DNA of 5,501 nucleotides, from the NCBI GenBank assembly GCA_903931645.1, contig CAIZDF010000370.1, positions 1 through 5,501 of the forward strand, given 5' to 3'. Under the pieces are notes generated by a model. That model did no database searches. It had not been told where the DNA came from and saw nothing but the letters and a program-made list of their open reading frames with translations. The position numbers and the translations under genes are program-made. This document shows, piece by piece, positions 1 to 5,501 of this stretch (its first letter is position 1; each line of letters begins with the position of its first letter). The DNA comes from an uncultured Tolumonas sp. (lineage in GTDB: Bacteria > Pseudomonadota > Gammaproteobacteria > Enterobacterales > Aeromonadaceae).

Positions 1-348
1 CTGCCGCCAGGATTTAATGCTTCTGGTTCTACAGATGAGTTCATCAAGCGTCTGCCAGAAGCCGATGCTTGGTTCCGTGAGCGTGTTGCCGCAGCTAAAG
101 CAGAAAGCAAAGTATTGCGTTACGTCGGCAGCATCGAAAATGGTCAGTGCAAAGTGGCTATTAAAGAAGTGGACGAAAACGATCCGTTATTCAAAGTGAA
201 AGATGGTGAAAACGCATTGGCGTTCTTCTCTACCTACTATCAACCGATCCCTTTGGTCTTGCGCGGTTACGGTGCGGGCACTGAAGTAACCGCGGCAGGG
301 GTCTTTGCAGATCTGCTGCGCACCCTGAACTGGAAGCAAGAGGTATAA
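1..348 (+). CDS. thrA: Bifunctional aspartokinase I/homoserine dehydrogenase I, C-terminal part (5' end outside window)
   Basis: Only the last 115 codons are present, read in frame from base 1 to the TAA at 346-348. This is the end of the homoserine dehydrogenase half, which reduces aspartate semialdehyde to homoserine with NAD(P)H in the cytoplasm. The diagnostic stretches are [45 protein letters not shown] and [14 protein letters not shown], which match the C-terminus of E. coli ThrA almost residue for residue. The N-terminal aspartokinase and the ACT regulatory domains would lie upstream and cannot be assessed. The gene ends 3 nt before the thrB ATG, as in a thrABC operon. A monofunctional homoserine dehydrogenase cannot be excluded from this fragment, but the operon context and close match to ThrA favour the bifunctional enzyme. 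Confidence 0.95.
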   Translation: MPPGFNASGSTDEFIKRLPEADAWFRERVAAAKAESKVLRYVGSIENGQCKVAIKEVDENDPLFKVKDGENALAFFSTYYQPIPLVLRGYGAGTEVTAAGVFADLLRTLNWKQEV

Positions 349-552
349 TTCATGACCGTAGTAGCATACGCTCCGGCCTCGATTGGTAATGTCAGTGTTG
401 GTTTTGACGTATTAGGTGCCGCTCTGGCACCTATTGATGGTGCTCTGTTAGGCGATCGTGTTGAAGTTTCCGATCATGACGCTCCGTTTGCTTTAAGCTG
501 TCAGGGCCGCTTTTCACATAAATTACCGGCAGAAGCAGAAAAAAATATCGTT

Positions 553-555
553 TAA
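553..555 (+). other. In-frame ochre (TAA) stop inside thrB
   Basis: Counting from ATG 352, the codons at 541-558 read AAA AAT ATC GTT TAA GAC. The TAA falls at codon 68, at the position of a Tyr in E. coli ThrB (NIVYQC). TAT or TAC to TAA is a single transversion. A run of seven A lies just upstream (about 538-544), but an indel there would shift the frame, and the frame is the same before and after. Confidence 0.93.
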
Positions 556-1292
556 GACTGCTATCTGGGTTATGCCGCCGCATTGAAAAAACGTGGCTTA
601 AGCATTAAACCGCTGCGCATGGTATTGGAAAAAAATCTGCCAATTGGTTCAGGTTTGGGTTCCAGTGCATCCAGTATTGTTGCTGCACTGGCCGCATTAA
701 ATTCCTTTCATGATTATGCATTGGATCAGACCGAAGCCTTATTGCTGATGGGCGAGCTGGAAGGTCAAATCTCCGGTTCGATCCATTATGACAACGTCGC
801 GCCATGTTATCTGGGTGGCCTGCAGTTGATGATCGAAGAAGAGGGTGTCATCAGTCAGTCAGTGCCAACATTTGATAATTGGTTCTGGGTCTCTTGTTAT
901 CCAGGCATCAGCATCTCTACCGCGGAAGCGCGTGCCATTCTGCCAGCACAATATCGCCGTAGCGATTGCCTGACTTACGGTCGTCGTTTGGCTGCATTCG
1001 TGCATGCCAGCCACACCGGTCAGGAGAAATTGGCTTCAGCGATGTTGAAAGACGTTATTGCTGAACCCTATCGTCAGGCATTAATTCCTAAATTCAACGA
1101 AGTGCGTCAGCATGCTGCAATGTCTGGTGCACTGGCTACCGGTATTTCCGGTTCAGGCCCAACTGTCTTTGTTGCGATGACTGATAAGCAACAGGCATTA
1201 CGTATGAAAGAGTGGCTGGAAGCCAACTTCATCCAGAATGAAGATGGTTTCTGCCATGTCTGCAAGATTGATCGTCAGGGAACACAAATTAC

Positions 1293-1296
1293 AGGA
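1293..1296 (+). promoter_or_regulatory. Probable thrC ribosome binding site inside the end of thrB
   Basis: AGGA at 1293-1296 sits 8 nt before ATG 1305, a normal Shine-Dalgarno spacing. A second AAGGA at 1298-1302 is only 2 nt from the ATG and is too close to work well. Because the site lies within thrB and the thrB stop overlaps the thrC start (ATGA, 1305-1308), thrC translation is likely coupled to ribosomes finishing thrB. Confidence 0.6.
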
Positions 1297-1304
1297 CAAG
1301 GACT

Positions 1305-2579
1305 ATGAAGCTTTACAACATCAAAGATCATTCAGAACAGGTCAGTTTTGCTCAAGCTGTGAAACAAGGCTTGGGCCGTGGCCAGGGTCTGTTTTTCCCA
1401 GAACAGATTGCTCCGTTAGCCGATGTGAGTGCATTGCTGGAGAAACCACTGGTAGAACGTTCCGTGACTATTCTGAAACACTTGATCGGTGATGAGCTGT
1501 CTCAGGAACAATTGGAACAAATGGTAGCGACCGCGTTCTCTTTCCCGGCACCGCTGGCGAAGCTCGCTGACAACTGTTATGCATTGGAATTGTTCCACGG
1601 CCCGACACTGGCATTCAAAGATTTCGGTGGTCGTTTCATGGCGCAATGTCTGACTGCGTTCAGCACAGGCGAAAAAATCACTATCCTGACCGCAACTTCC
1701 GGTGACACTGGTGCTGCGGTAGCGCACGCTTTCTACGGTCTGCCAAATATTGAAGTCGTGATCTTGTATCCAAACGGCAAAATCAGTCCGCTGCAGGAAA
1801 AACTGTTCTGCACACTGGGTGGCAATATTCGCACTATCGCGATCGAAGGCACTTTCGATGATTGTCAGGCGATGGTGAAACAGGCATTTGATGATGAAGT
1901 GTTGAAAAAGGCGATTGGTCTGAATTCAGCAAACTCTATCAATATCAGCCGTCTGGTTGCCCAGATCTGCTATTACTTTGAAGCGATTGCGCAACTGCCG
2001 CAGGCTCAGCGCGAACAAGCGGTGATTGCAGTGCCTTCTGGTAACTTCGGTAACCTGACTGCTGGTCTGATCGCCAAAGCGTTAGGCTTACCAGTGAAGC
2101 GCTTTATCGTAGCTACTAATGCCAACGACACAGTGCCGCGTTATTTGGCGGAAGGTACTTGGTCGCCTAAAGAAACAGTGCCAACACTGTCAAATGCAAT
2201 GGATGTCAGTCGTCCAAACAACTGGCCTCGTGTAGAAGAGCTGTTTAAGGTCAATGGTTGGGATCTGAAAGAGCTGGGTTATGCCGCGCGTTCTGACGAA
2301 GAAACCCGTGCCAGCCTGAAAAAACTGCATGCAGCAGGTTATTTGTGCGAACCACACGGTGTGATCGCCTGGGACGTGCTGCAATCACAACTGGCTGCTG
2401 ATGAAACTGGCATATTCTTGTGTACTGCTCATCCGGCGAAATTCAGAGAAAGCGTGGAAGAGATCCTGAACATCACATTGCCATTACCAAAAGAATTGGC
2501 TGATCGTGCAGATCTGCCACTGCTGTCAGCATTTATGCCTGCAGATTTTGCCAAACTGCGTGAATTCCTGTTGGCATAA
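1305..2579 (+). CDS. thrC: Threonine synthase
   Basis: A PLP-dependent cytoplasmic enzyme that converts O-phosphohomoserine to threonine and phosphate, the last step of the pathway. The 424-residue product has about the same length as E. coli ThrC and starts with the same MKLYN. Visible landmarks are [14 protein letters not shown], with the Schiff-base lysine at K105; the [10 protein letters not shown] segment (129-138), typical of fold-type II PLP enzymes; [10 protein letters not shown] (207-216); [11 protein letters not shown] (244-254); and GTAHPAKF-like CTAHPAKF near the C-terminus. The start ATG overlaps the thrB stop as ATGA, which supports both the start choice and translational coupling. 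The frame is intact with no missing key residue, in contrast to the interrupted thrB just upstream. A strong terminator follows about 30 nt after the stop. Confidence 0.98.
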   Translation: MKLYNIKDHSEQVSFAQAVKQGLGRGQGLFFPEQIAPLADVSALLEKPLVERSVTILKHLIGDELSQEQLEQMVATAFSFPAPLAKLADNCYALELFHGPTLAFKDFGGRFMAQCLTAFSTGEKITILTATSGDTGAAVAHAFYGLPNIEVVILYPNGKISPLQEKLFCTLGGNIRTIAIEGTFDDCQAMVKQAFDDEVLKKAIGLNSANSINISRLVAQICYYFEAIAQLPQAQREQAVIAVPSGNFGNLTAGLIAKALGLPVKRFIVATNANDTVPRYLAEGTWSPKETVPTLSNAMDVSRPNNWPRVEELFKVNGWDLKELGYAARSDEETRASLKKLHAAGYLCEPHGVIAWDVLQSQLAADETGIFLCTAHPAKFRESVEEILNITLPLPKELADRADLPLLSAFMPADFAKLREFLLA

Positions 2580-2602
2580 CCAAGTTTATACCTTTGTGAT
2601 GC

Positions 2603-2629
2603 AAAAGACCCTCTTCGGAGGGTTTTTTT
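2603..2629 (+). terminator. Intrinsic terminator of the thr operon
   Basis: The stem ACCCTC (2608-2613) pairs perfectly with GAGGGT (2618-2623) around a TTCG loop. This makes a C(UUCG)G tetraloop, one of the most stable RNA loops. Seven T follow at 2623-2629, and an A-rich lead (AAAA, 2603-2606) precedes the stem. It begins about 25 nt after the thrC stop and is oriented to end thrABC transcription. Confidence 0.92.
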
Positions 2630-2697
2630 ATGGCTGTTTATTTACGACAGTGAAAAATTCAGGGAGGCGCAGTTAATTGAAAATAAAATTAGATAAT
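2630..2697. other. Spacer between two facing terminators, no gene seen
   Basis: This A+T-rich stretch lies between the thr and pts terminators. I find no convincing ORF, promoter, repeat or RNA gene in it. CTGT and ACAG near 2634-2650 could form only a 4-bp stem, which is not significant. Confidence 0.6.
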
Positions 2698-2723
2698 AAA
2701 AAAGCCGACTTTTCAGCCGGCTT
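2698..2723 (-). terminator. Intrinsic terminator of the ptsH-ptsI-crr operon
   Basis: Read on the - strand, AAGCCGGCT (2723-2715) pairs with AGTCGGCTT (2710-2702) through nine base pairs including one G-U, closed by a GAAA loop (2714-2711). The T run includes the last two stem bases and continues to 2698 (six T in all). It starts about 22 nt after the crr stop. The + strand version has one A/C mismatch and is followed by CTTTT, so it could also act as a weak backup terminator for the thr operon. Confidence 0.88.
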
Positions 2724-2745
2724 CTTTTAACAACCTGAAGGGTTA

Positions 2746-3261
2746 TTATTTCTTGATGCGTAATACTGGGCTTTCACCCAGAGTCACTGGACCAGACAGT
2801 TTGGTCATTGACTTCACGTCATCCATGTTAGAAATAACAACTGGAGTCAGAGTTGATTTTGCATTGCTCTGCAGGAATGCCAGGTCGAACTCAATAATGG
2901 TGTCGCCTTTCTTAACCTGCTGGCCTTCCTGCGCGATGCGGGTAAAGCCTTGGCCTTTCAGTTCAACAGTATCAATACCGAAGTGAACAAACAGTTCGAT
3001 ACCTGAATCTGATTCCAAAGAGAATGCATGATTCGTTTCGAAGATTTTACCGATCACGCCGTCACATGGAGCAACCATTTTGTTGCCTGTTGGCTTGATA
3101 GCAATACCATCACCGACGATTTTCTCAGCGAAAACCACGTCTGGTACGTCTTCAATCGGTACAATCTCACCAGACAATGGAGCAAAAATTTCGATACCGG
3201 CAGTATCCGTTGCACCGTTGTCAGAAGAGACCATCTTCTTCAAAAAATCAAAAAAGCCCAT
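2746..3261 (-). CDS. crr: Glucose-specific PTS component EIIA (EIIA-Glc)
   Basis: A soluble phosphocarrier that takes phosphate from HPr and passes it to the membrane glucose permease EIICB. In enteric relatives its unphosphorylated form blocks several non-PTS sugar permeases, and its phosphorylated form stimulates adenylate cyclase. The 171-residue product is two residues longer than E. coli Crr, with the extra length near the variable N-terminus. It contains IEDVPDVVFAEKIVGDGIAI, IKPTGNKMVAP, ETNHAFS with H78, and ELFVHFGIDTVELKG with H93. These two histidines correspond to the auxiliary and phosphorylated histidines (75 and 90 in E. coli numbering without Met). The start is supported by AGGAG at 3269-3273, 7 nt upstream. 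It is the last gene of the operon, 41 nt after ptsI. In E. coli crr also has its own promoters within ptsI; I could not identify one here with confidence. Confidence 0.98.
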   Translation of the reverse strand: MGFFDFLKKMVSSDNGATDTAGIEIFAPLSGEIVPIEDVPDVVFAEKIVGDGIAIKPTGNKMVAPCDGVIGKIFETNHAFSLESDSGIELFVHFGIDTVELKGQGFTRIAQEGQQVKKGDTIIEFDLAFLQSNAKSTLTPVVISNMDDVKSMTKLSGPVTLGESPVLRIKK

Positions 3262-3302
3262 GGTTTAGCTCCTGAATAATTATGTTGATCAATACGATTC
3301 TA

Positions 3303-5030
3303 TCAGACTGCTCTGTTCTTCACAAAGTACTCATCTACAATCGCTTCAACCTCAGCAGCTGTAGCTGATGCCAATGCACGGTCAGCCAGATCTTTTGCAA
3401 CAGCATAGCTGGTGCTACGAACCAATTGTTTCACACGTGGGATAGACATCGCACTCATTGAGTACTCATCCAGACCCATACCCAGCAGCAGTACGGTAGC
3501 GCGTTCGTCGCCAGCCAATTCGCCACACATACCGGTCCATTTGCCTTCAGCGTGTGATGCATCGATAACCTGTTTGATCAGATTCAATACTGCTGGAGAC
3601 AGTGGGTTGTACAGACGAGAAATCATCTCGTTACCACGGTCAACCGCCAGAGTGTACTGAGTCAAATCGTTAGTACCGATACTGAAGAAATCAGCTTCTT
3701 TTGCCAGATGACGAGCCATTACTGCAGCGGCTGGTGTTTCCACCATGATACCAACTTCGATGCTTTCATCAAAAGCGATACCTTCACTGCGCAGTTCTTC
3801 TTTCAGTTCAGCCAGTTCTTCTTTCAGTGAACGGAACTCTTCCACAGAAATGATCATTGGGAACATGATACGCAGCTTACCGAAAACGGAAGCACGCAGA
3901 ATCGCACGTAACTGAGTGTGCATGATGTCTTTGCGATCAAAGAAGATACGCACAGCACGCCAGCCCAGGAACGGGTTCATCTCTTTCGGGAACTTCATGT
4001 AAGGCAGTTCTTTGTCGCCACCGATGTCCATAGTACGAACAATGATTGGCTTATCAGGCATGGACTGAGCCACTTCTTTATAAGCCTGGAACTGTTCCTG
4101 CTCAGATGGCAGAGAATCACGATCCATGAAGAGGAATTCGGTACGGTACAGACCAACACCTTCAGCACCATTACGGTGTGCACCATCCATATCTTTCAGG
4201 GTGCCGATGTTAGAGCAGACTTCTACCTGGTGACCATCTGTAGTGGTTGCAGGTAATTCACGCAGTTTAGCCAGCTCTGCTTTTTCTGCCAGGAATTTAG
4301 CCTGAGCAGCTTTAGTTTTGCTGATAACTTCGTCAGTCGGGTTGATATGCACCTGATTGTGGATAGCATCCAGGATCAGGAAATCACCACTCTGTACACG
4401 TTTAGTAACGTCGTTAGTACCTACAATCGCTGGCAGTTCCAAAGAACGGGCCATGATAGAGGTATGAGAGGTACGGCCGCCGATATCAGTTACGAAACCA
4501 CGCACGTAGTTCAGGTTGATCTGAGCGGTTTCTGATGGAGTCAGATCGTTAGCAACCAAGATCACTTCTTCATCGATAGTGCTCAGGTTAACAATTTCCA
4601 TACCCAGTACGTTTTTAACCAGACGATTGCCGATATCACGGAAATCGGTGGCGCGTTCGCGCAGGTATGGGTCATCCAGTTCTGCCATCATAGAAGCGTA
4701 TTGCTCAATGGCTTGGTGGATTGCACGATCAGAACTGAACAGTTCATCGCGGATCAGGGTAAGAATATCCTGTTCGAGTTCTTCGTCCTCGAGCAGCATG
4801 ATATGGCCTTCGAAAATAGCCTCTTTCTCTTCACCGAAAGTCTTACCAGCCATTTCTTTGATGGCTTCCAATTGTTGTGCAGACTTGGTGCGAGCTTCGT
4901 AAAAACGAGCAACTTCGCTATCAACCTGAGAAGAAGAAATTGGAGCCTGATTGATAACAATGTGTTGTTCTTTCAGCACCAGGGCCTTGGCAAATGCAAC
5001 GCCAGGCGATGCCAGGATACCAGAGATCAT
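3303..5030 (-). CDS. ptsI: PTS Enzyme I (phosphoenolpyruvate-protein phosphotransferase)
   Basis: The first general protein of the sugar phosphotransferase system: it takes phosphate from phosphoenolpyruvate and gives it to HPr, acting as a cytoplasmic dimer. At 575 residues it has exactly the E. coli length. The N-terminal half holds the HPr-binding and phosphohistidine domains, with active His189 in [13 protein letters not shown]. The C-terminal PEP-binding barrel shows [13 protein letters not shown] (R296), [14 protein letters not shown] (R332), [14 protein letters not shown] (E431), [13 protein letters not shown] (D455) and [10 protein letters not shown] with the catalytic Cys502. All key residues are in place. 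The start at ATG 5028-5030 gives the standard [10 protein letters not shown], with AGG 7 nt upstream (5038-5040). The stop is TGA followed in frame by TAG. It lies between ptsH (59-nt gap) and crr (41-nt gap), a single transcription unit. Confidence 0.99.
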   Translation of the reverse strand: MISGILASPGVAFAKALVLKEQHIVINQAPISSSQVDSEVARFYEARTKSAQQLEAIKEMAGKTFGEEKEAIFEGHIMLLEDEELEQDILTLIRDELFSSDRAIHQAIEQYASMMAELDDPYLRERATDFRDIGNRLVKNVLGMEIVNLSTIDEEVILVANDLTPSETAQINLNYVRGFVTDIGGRTSHTSIMARSLELPAIVGTNDVTKRVQSGDFLILDAIHNQVHINPTDEVISKTKAAQAKFLAEKAELAKLRELPATTTDGHQVEVCSNIGTLKDMDGAHRNGAEGVGLYRTEFLFMDRDSLPSEQEQFQAYKEVAQSMPDKPIIVRTMDIGGDKELPYMKFPKEMNPFLGWRAVRIFFDRKDIMHTQLRAILRASVFGKLRIMFPMIISVEEFRSLKEELAELKEELRSEGIAFDESIEVGIMVETPAAAVMARHLAKEADFFSIGTNDLTQYTLAVDRGNEMISRLYNPLSPAVLNLIKQVIDASHAEGKWTGMCGELAGDERATVLLLGMGLDEYSMSAMSIPRVKQLVRSTSYAVAKDLADRALASATAAEVEAIVDEYFVKNRAV

Positions 5031-5077
5031 AGCCGTACCTATGTTGTTGTGTTAACAGGGATAAAAAGTGCTAATGG

Positions 5078-5099
5078 AAAAAAACCGGATTATTCCAGT
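5078..5099 (-). terminator. Possible weak terminator/attenuator across the ptsH stop codon
   Basis: On the - strand ACTGGA (5099-5094) can pair with TCCGGT (5089-5084), six pairs with one wobble, around an ATAA loop, and is followed directly by a run of seven T (5084-5078). The ptsH stop codon TAA (5092-5090) lies inside the loop, so a terminating ribosome would cover the hairpin. The stem is short, so at most partial termination is expected. It could lower ptsI-crr relative to ptsH, but that is inference. Confidence 0.4.
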
Positions 5100-5347
5100 G
5101 TATCCATCAGGGCAACCAGTTTATCTACCGCTTTCTTCTCATCGCTACCTTCAGCACGGATAGTGATAGTGGTACCTTTAACCAGACCCAGAGTTTGCAG
5201 TTTGAACAAGCTCTTAGCGCTAGCAGATTTGCCGCCGCTGATCACAGTTACTTCGCTTTGAAATTCTTTAGCTTCTTTAACGAATTGCGCAGCAGGACGT
5301 GTGTGCAGACCGTTTTCAGCAGTAATTAGTACAGACTTCTCGTACAT
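5090..5347 (-). CDS. ptsH: Phosphocarrier protein HPr
   Basis: A small cytoplasmic phosphocarrier that relays phosphate from Enzyme I to the sugar-specific EIIA domains. From ATG 5345-5347 the product is 85 residues, exactly the E. coli length. It shows [16 protein letters not shown] with the phosphorylated His15 and Arg17, and [17 protein letters not shown] containing Ser46, the regulatory serine position known from Firmicutes HPr. The same frame stays open further upstream to an ATG at 5401, but that would add 18 residues never seen in HPr and has no homologous sequence. The purine-rich GGGGTGA about 5 nt before ATG 5347 fixes the start. It is the first gene of the ptsH-ptsI-crr operon. Confidence 0.98.
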   Translation of the reverse strand: MYEKSVLITAENGLHTRPAAQFVKEAKEFQSEVTVISGGKSASAKSLFKLQTLGLVKGTTITIRAEGSDEKKAVDKLVALMDTLE

Positions 5348-5351
5348 TTGT

Positions 5352-5432
5352 TCACCCCAAATTAAATAAATCCATATTGTTGAGCCAGCTAAGGATACCA
5401 TCGACCTGCTGCGGAGATAAACGATTTTGCAT
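5352..5432 (-). CDS. Candidate 26-codon upstream ORF before ptsH (doubtful)
   Basis: An ATG at 5432-5430 opens 26 codons ending in TGA at 5354-5352, inside the ptsH Shine-Dalgarno sequence. The predicted peptide begins [19 protein letters not shown] and ends MDLFNLG. It resembles no family I recognise. There is no good ribosome binding site before its ATG, and an ORF of this length is easily produced by chance. The only points in its favour are the stop placed for coupling to ptsH and a fairly ordinary amino acid mix. Confidence 0.2.
   Translation of the reverse strand: MQNRLSPQQVDGILSWLNNMDLFNLG
5353..5358 (-). promoter_or_regulatory. ptsH ribosome binding site
   Basis: On the - strand GGGGTG (5358-5353) lies 5 nt before ATG 5347. 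It supports the 85-codon HPr start over the upstream ATG at 5401. It overlaps the TGA that ends the candidate small ORF upstream. Confidence 0.65.
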
Positions 5433-5501
5433 ATTAAAACGCTACTTTTTGCATAATGTTACTGAGTTGTTATTGATAAAATAATAGCTTGTAGTATTGG
5501 C

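Larger units (their letters stand above)
352..1308 (+). pseudogene. thrB: Homoserine kinase, interrupted by an in-frame stop at codon 68
   Basis: Homoserine kinase (GHMP kinase family) phosphorylates homoserine to O-phosphohomoserine, the substrate of ThrC. The frame from ATG 352 to TGA 1306-1308 spans 318 codons, slightly longer than E. coli ThrB (310 residues). It is broken by a TAA at 553-555. Before the stop the protein reads like ThrB ([20 protein letters not shown], then KNIV). After it the same frame continues with the ATP-binding glycine-rich motif [12 protein letters not shown] (residues 97-108), [28 protein letters not shown] and the C-terminal GISGSGPT (264-271). E. coli has NIVYQC where this sequence has NIV-stop-DC, so a Tyr codon appears to have become TAA by one base change. 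No frameshift is needed and the rest looks undamaged, so the lesion is either very recent or a sequencing/assembly error. The start is set by the AAGAGG at 338-343, 8 nt before ATG 352. The next in-frame start, TTG 583, has no good ribosome binding site and would omit the N-terminal part of the kinase fold. Confidence 0.9.
5348..5501 (-). promoter_or_regulatory. ptsH upstream region, likely holds the pts operon leader and perhaps its promoter
   Basis: This is the start of the region upstream of ptsH, cut by the window edge. It is A+T-rich. On the - strand TAATAT (about 5436-5431) and CATTAT (about 5457-5452) are possible -10 boxes, but neither has a good -35 at standard spacing. The best -35-like match, TTATCA, sits only 15 nt before CATTAT. 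I see no clear TGTGA-N6-TCACA CRP site, although CRP sites control this operon in E. coli; they may lie beyond the window. Confidence 0.35.

Noticed and set aside
553..555. Programmed stop readthrough or recoding to a special amino acid
   Set aside because: Selenocysteine and pyrrolysine use TGA and TAG, not TAA. I see no recoding structure, and homoserine kinase is not known to be recoded.
536..556. Frameshift at the run of seven A just before the thrB stop
   Set aside because: The frame from ATG 352 is the same before and after the run, and the protein aligns to ThrB on both sides, so only a substitution is needed.
583..1308. A separate 241-residue kinase gene starting at TTG 583
   Set aside because: It is the same frame as thrB beyond the internal stop, with no good ribosome binding site, and it would lack the conserved N-terminal part ([17 protein letters not shown]). 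Best seen as the remainder of thrB.
1416..1727. 103-codon - strand ORF opposite thrC
   Set aside because: Antisense to the clearly conserved thrC reading frame, Cys/Arg-rich and unlike any known family; a shadow frame.
4701..5261. 186-codon + strand ORF opposite ptsI and ptsH
   Set aside because: It lies antisense to two well-identified genes, crosses their junction and gives a low-complexity, unrecognisable protein; a shadow frame.
5090..5401. HPr with an 18-residue N-terminal extension from ATG 5401
   Set aside because: The 85-codon start at 5347 matches HPr length exactly and has a ribosome binding site; the upstream extension has neither homology nor a site.

Overview
The window looks like ordinary chromosome from a gammaproteobacterium. 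Every product reads as a close relative of its Escherichia coli counterpart. The base composition is moderate, and the gene neighbourhood is not the one in E. coli. An Aeromonadales or Vibrionales relative such as Tolumonas would fit, but that placement is only a guess from memory of protein similarity.

Two operons converge. On the + strand, positions 1-2579 carry the end of the threonine operon: the 3' end of thrA (aspartokinase/homoserine dehydrogenase), thrB (homoserine kinase) and thrC (threonine synthase). They are tightly packed, with a 3-nt gap between thrA and thrB and an ATGA overlap between thrB and thrC. An intrinsic terminator follows at about 2603-2629. On the - strand, positions 5347-2746 carry the general phosphotransferase (PTS) operon in the order ptsH (HPr), ptsI (Enzyme I), crr (EIIA-Glc), ending in its own terminator at about 2698-2723. 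The two terminators face each other in a 166-bp gap with no gene.

The three thr enzymes form the path from aspartate semialdehyde to threonine: homoserine dehydrogenase (ThrA), homoserine kinase (ThrB), threonine synthase (ThrC). The PTS proteins pass phosphate from phosphoenolpyruvate to Enzyme I His189, then HPr His15, then EIIA-Glc His93 (counting Met). All these active-site residues are present.

The most notable anomaly is an in-frame TAA in thrB at 553-555 (codon 68), where E. coli ThrB has a tyrosine. The reading frame is intact on both sides, so this is a nonsense substitution (or a base-call error), not a frameshift. If real, it should stop homoserine kinase synthesis and may reduce thrC expression. 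Secondary points are a small hairpin plus T-tract across the ptsH stop codon, a possible 26-codon ORF ending inside the ptsH ribosome binding site, and two terminators capped by stable tetraloops. I see no mobile element, CRISPR array, tRNA, rRNA or novel multi-gene system.
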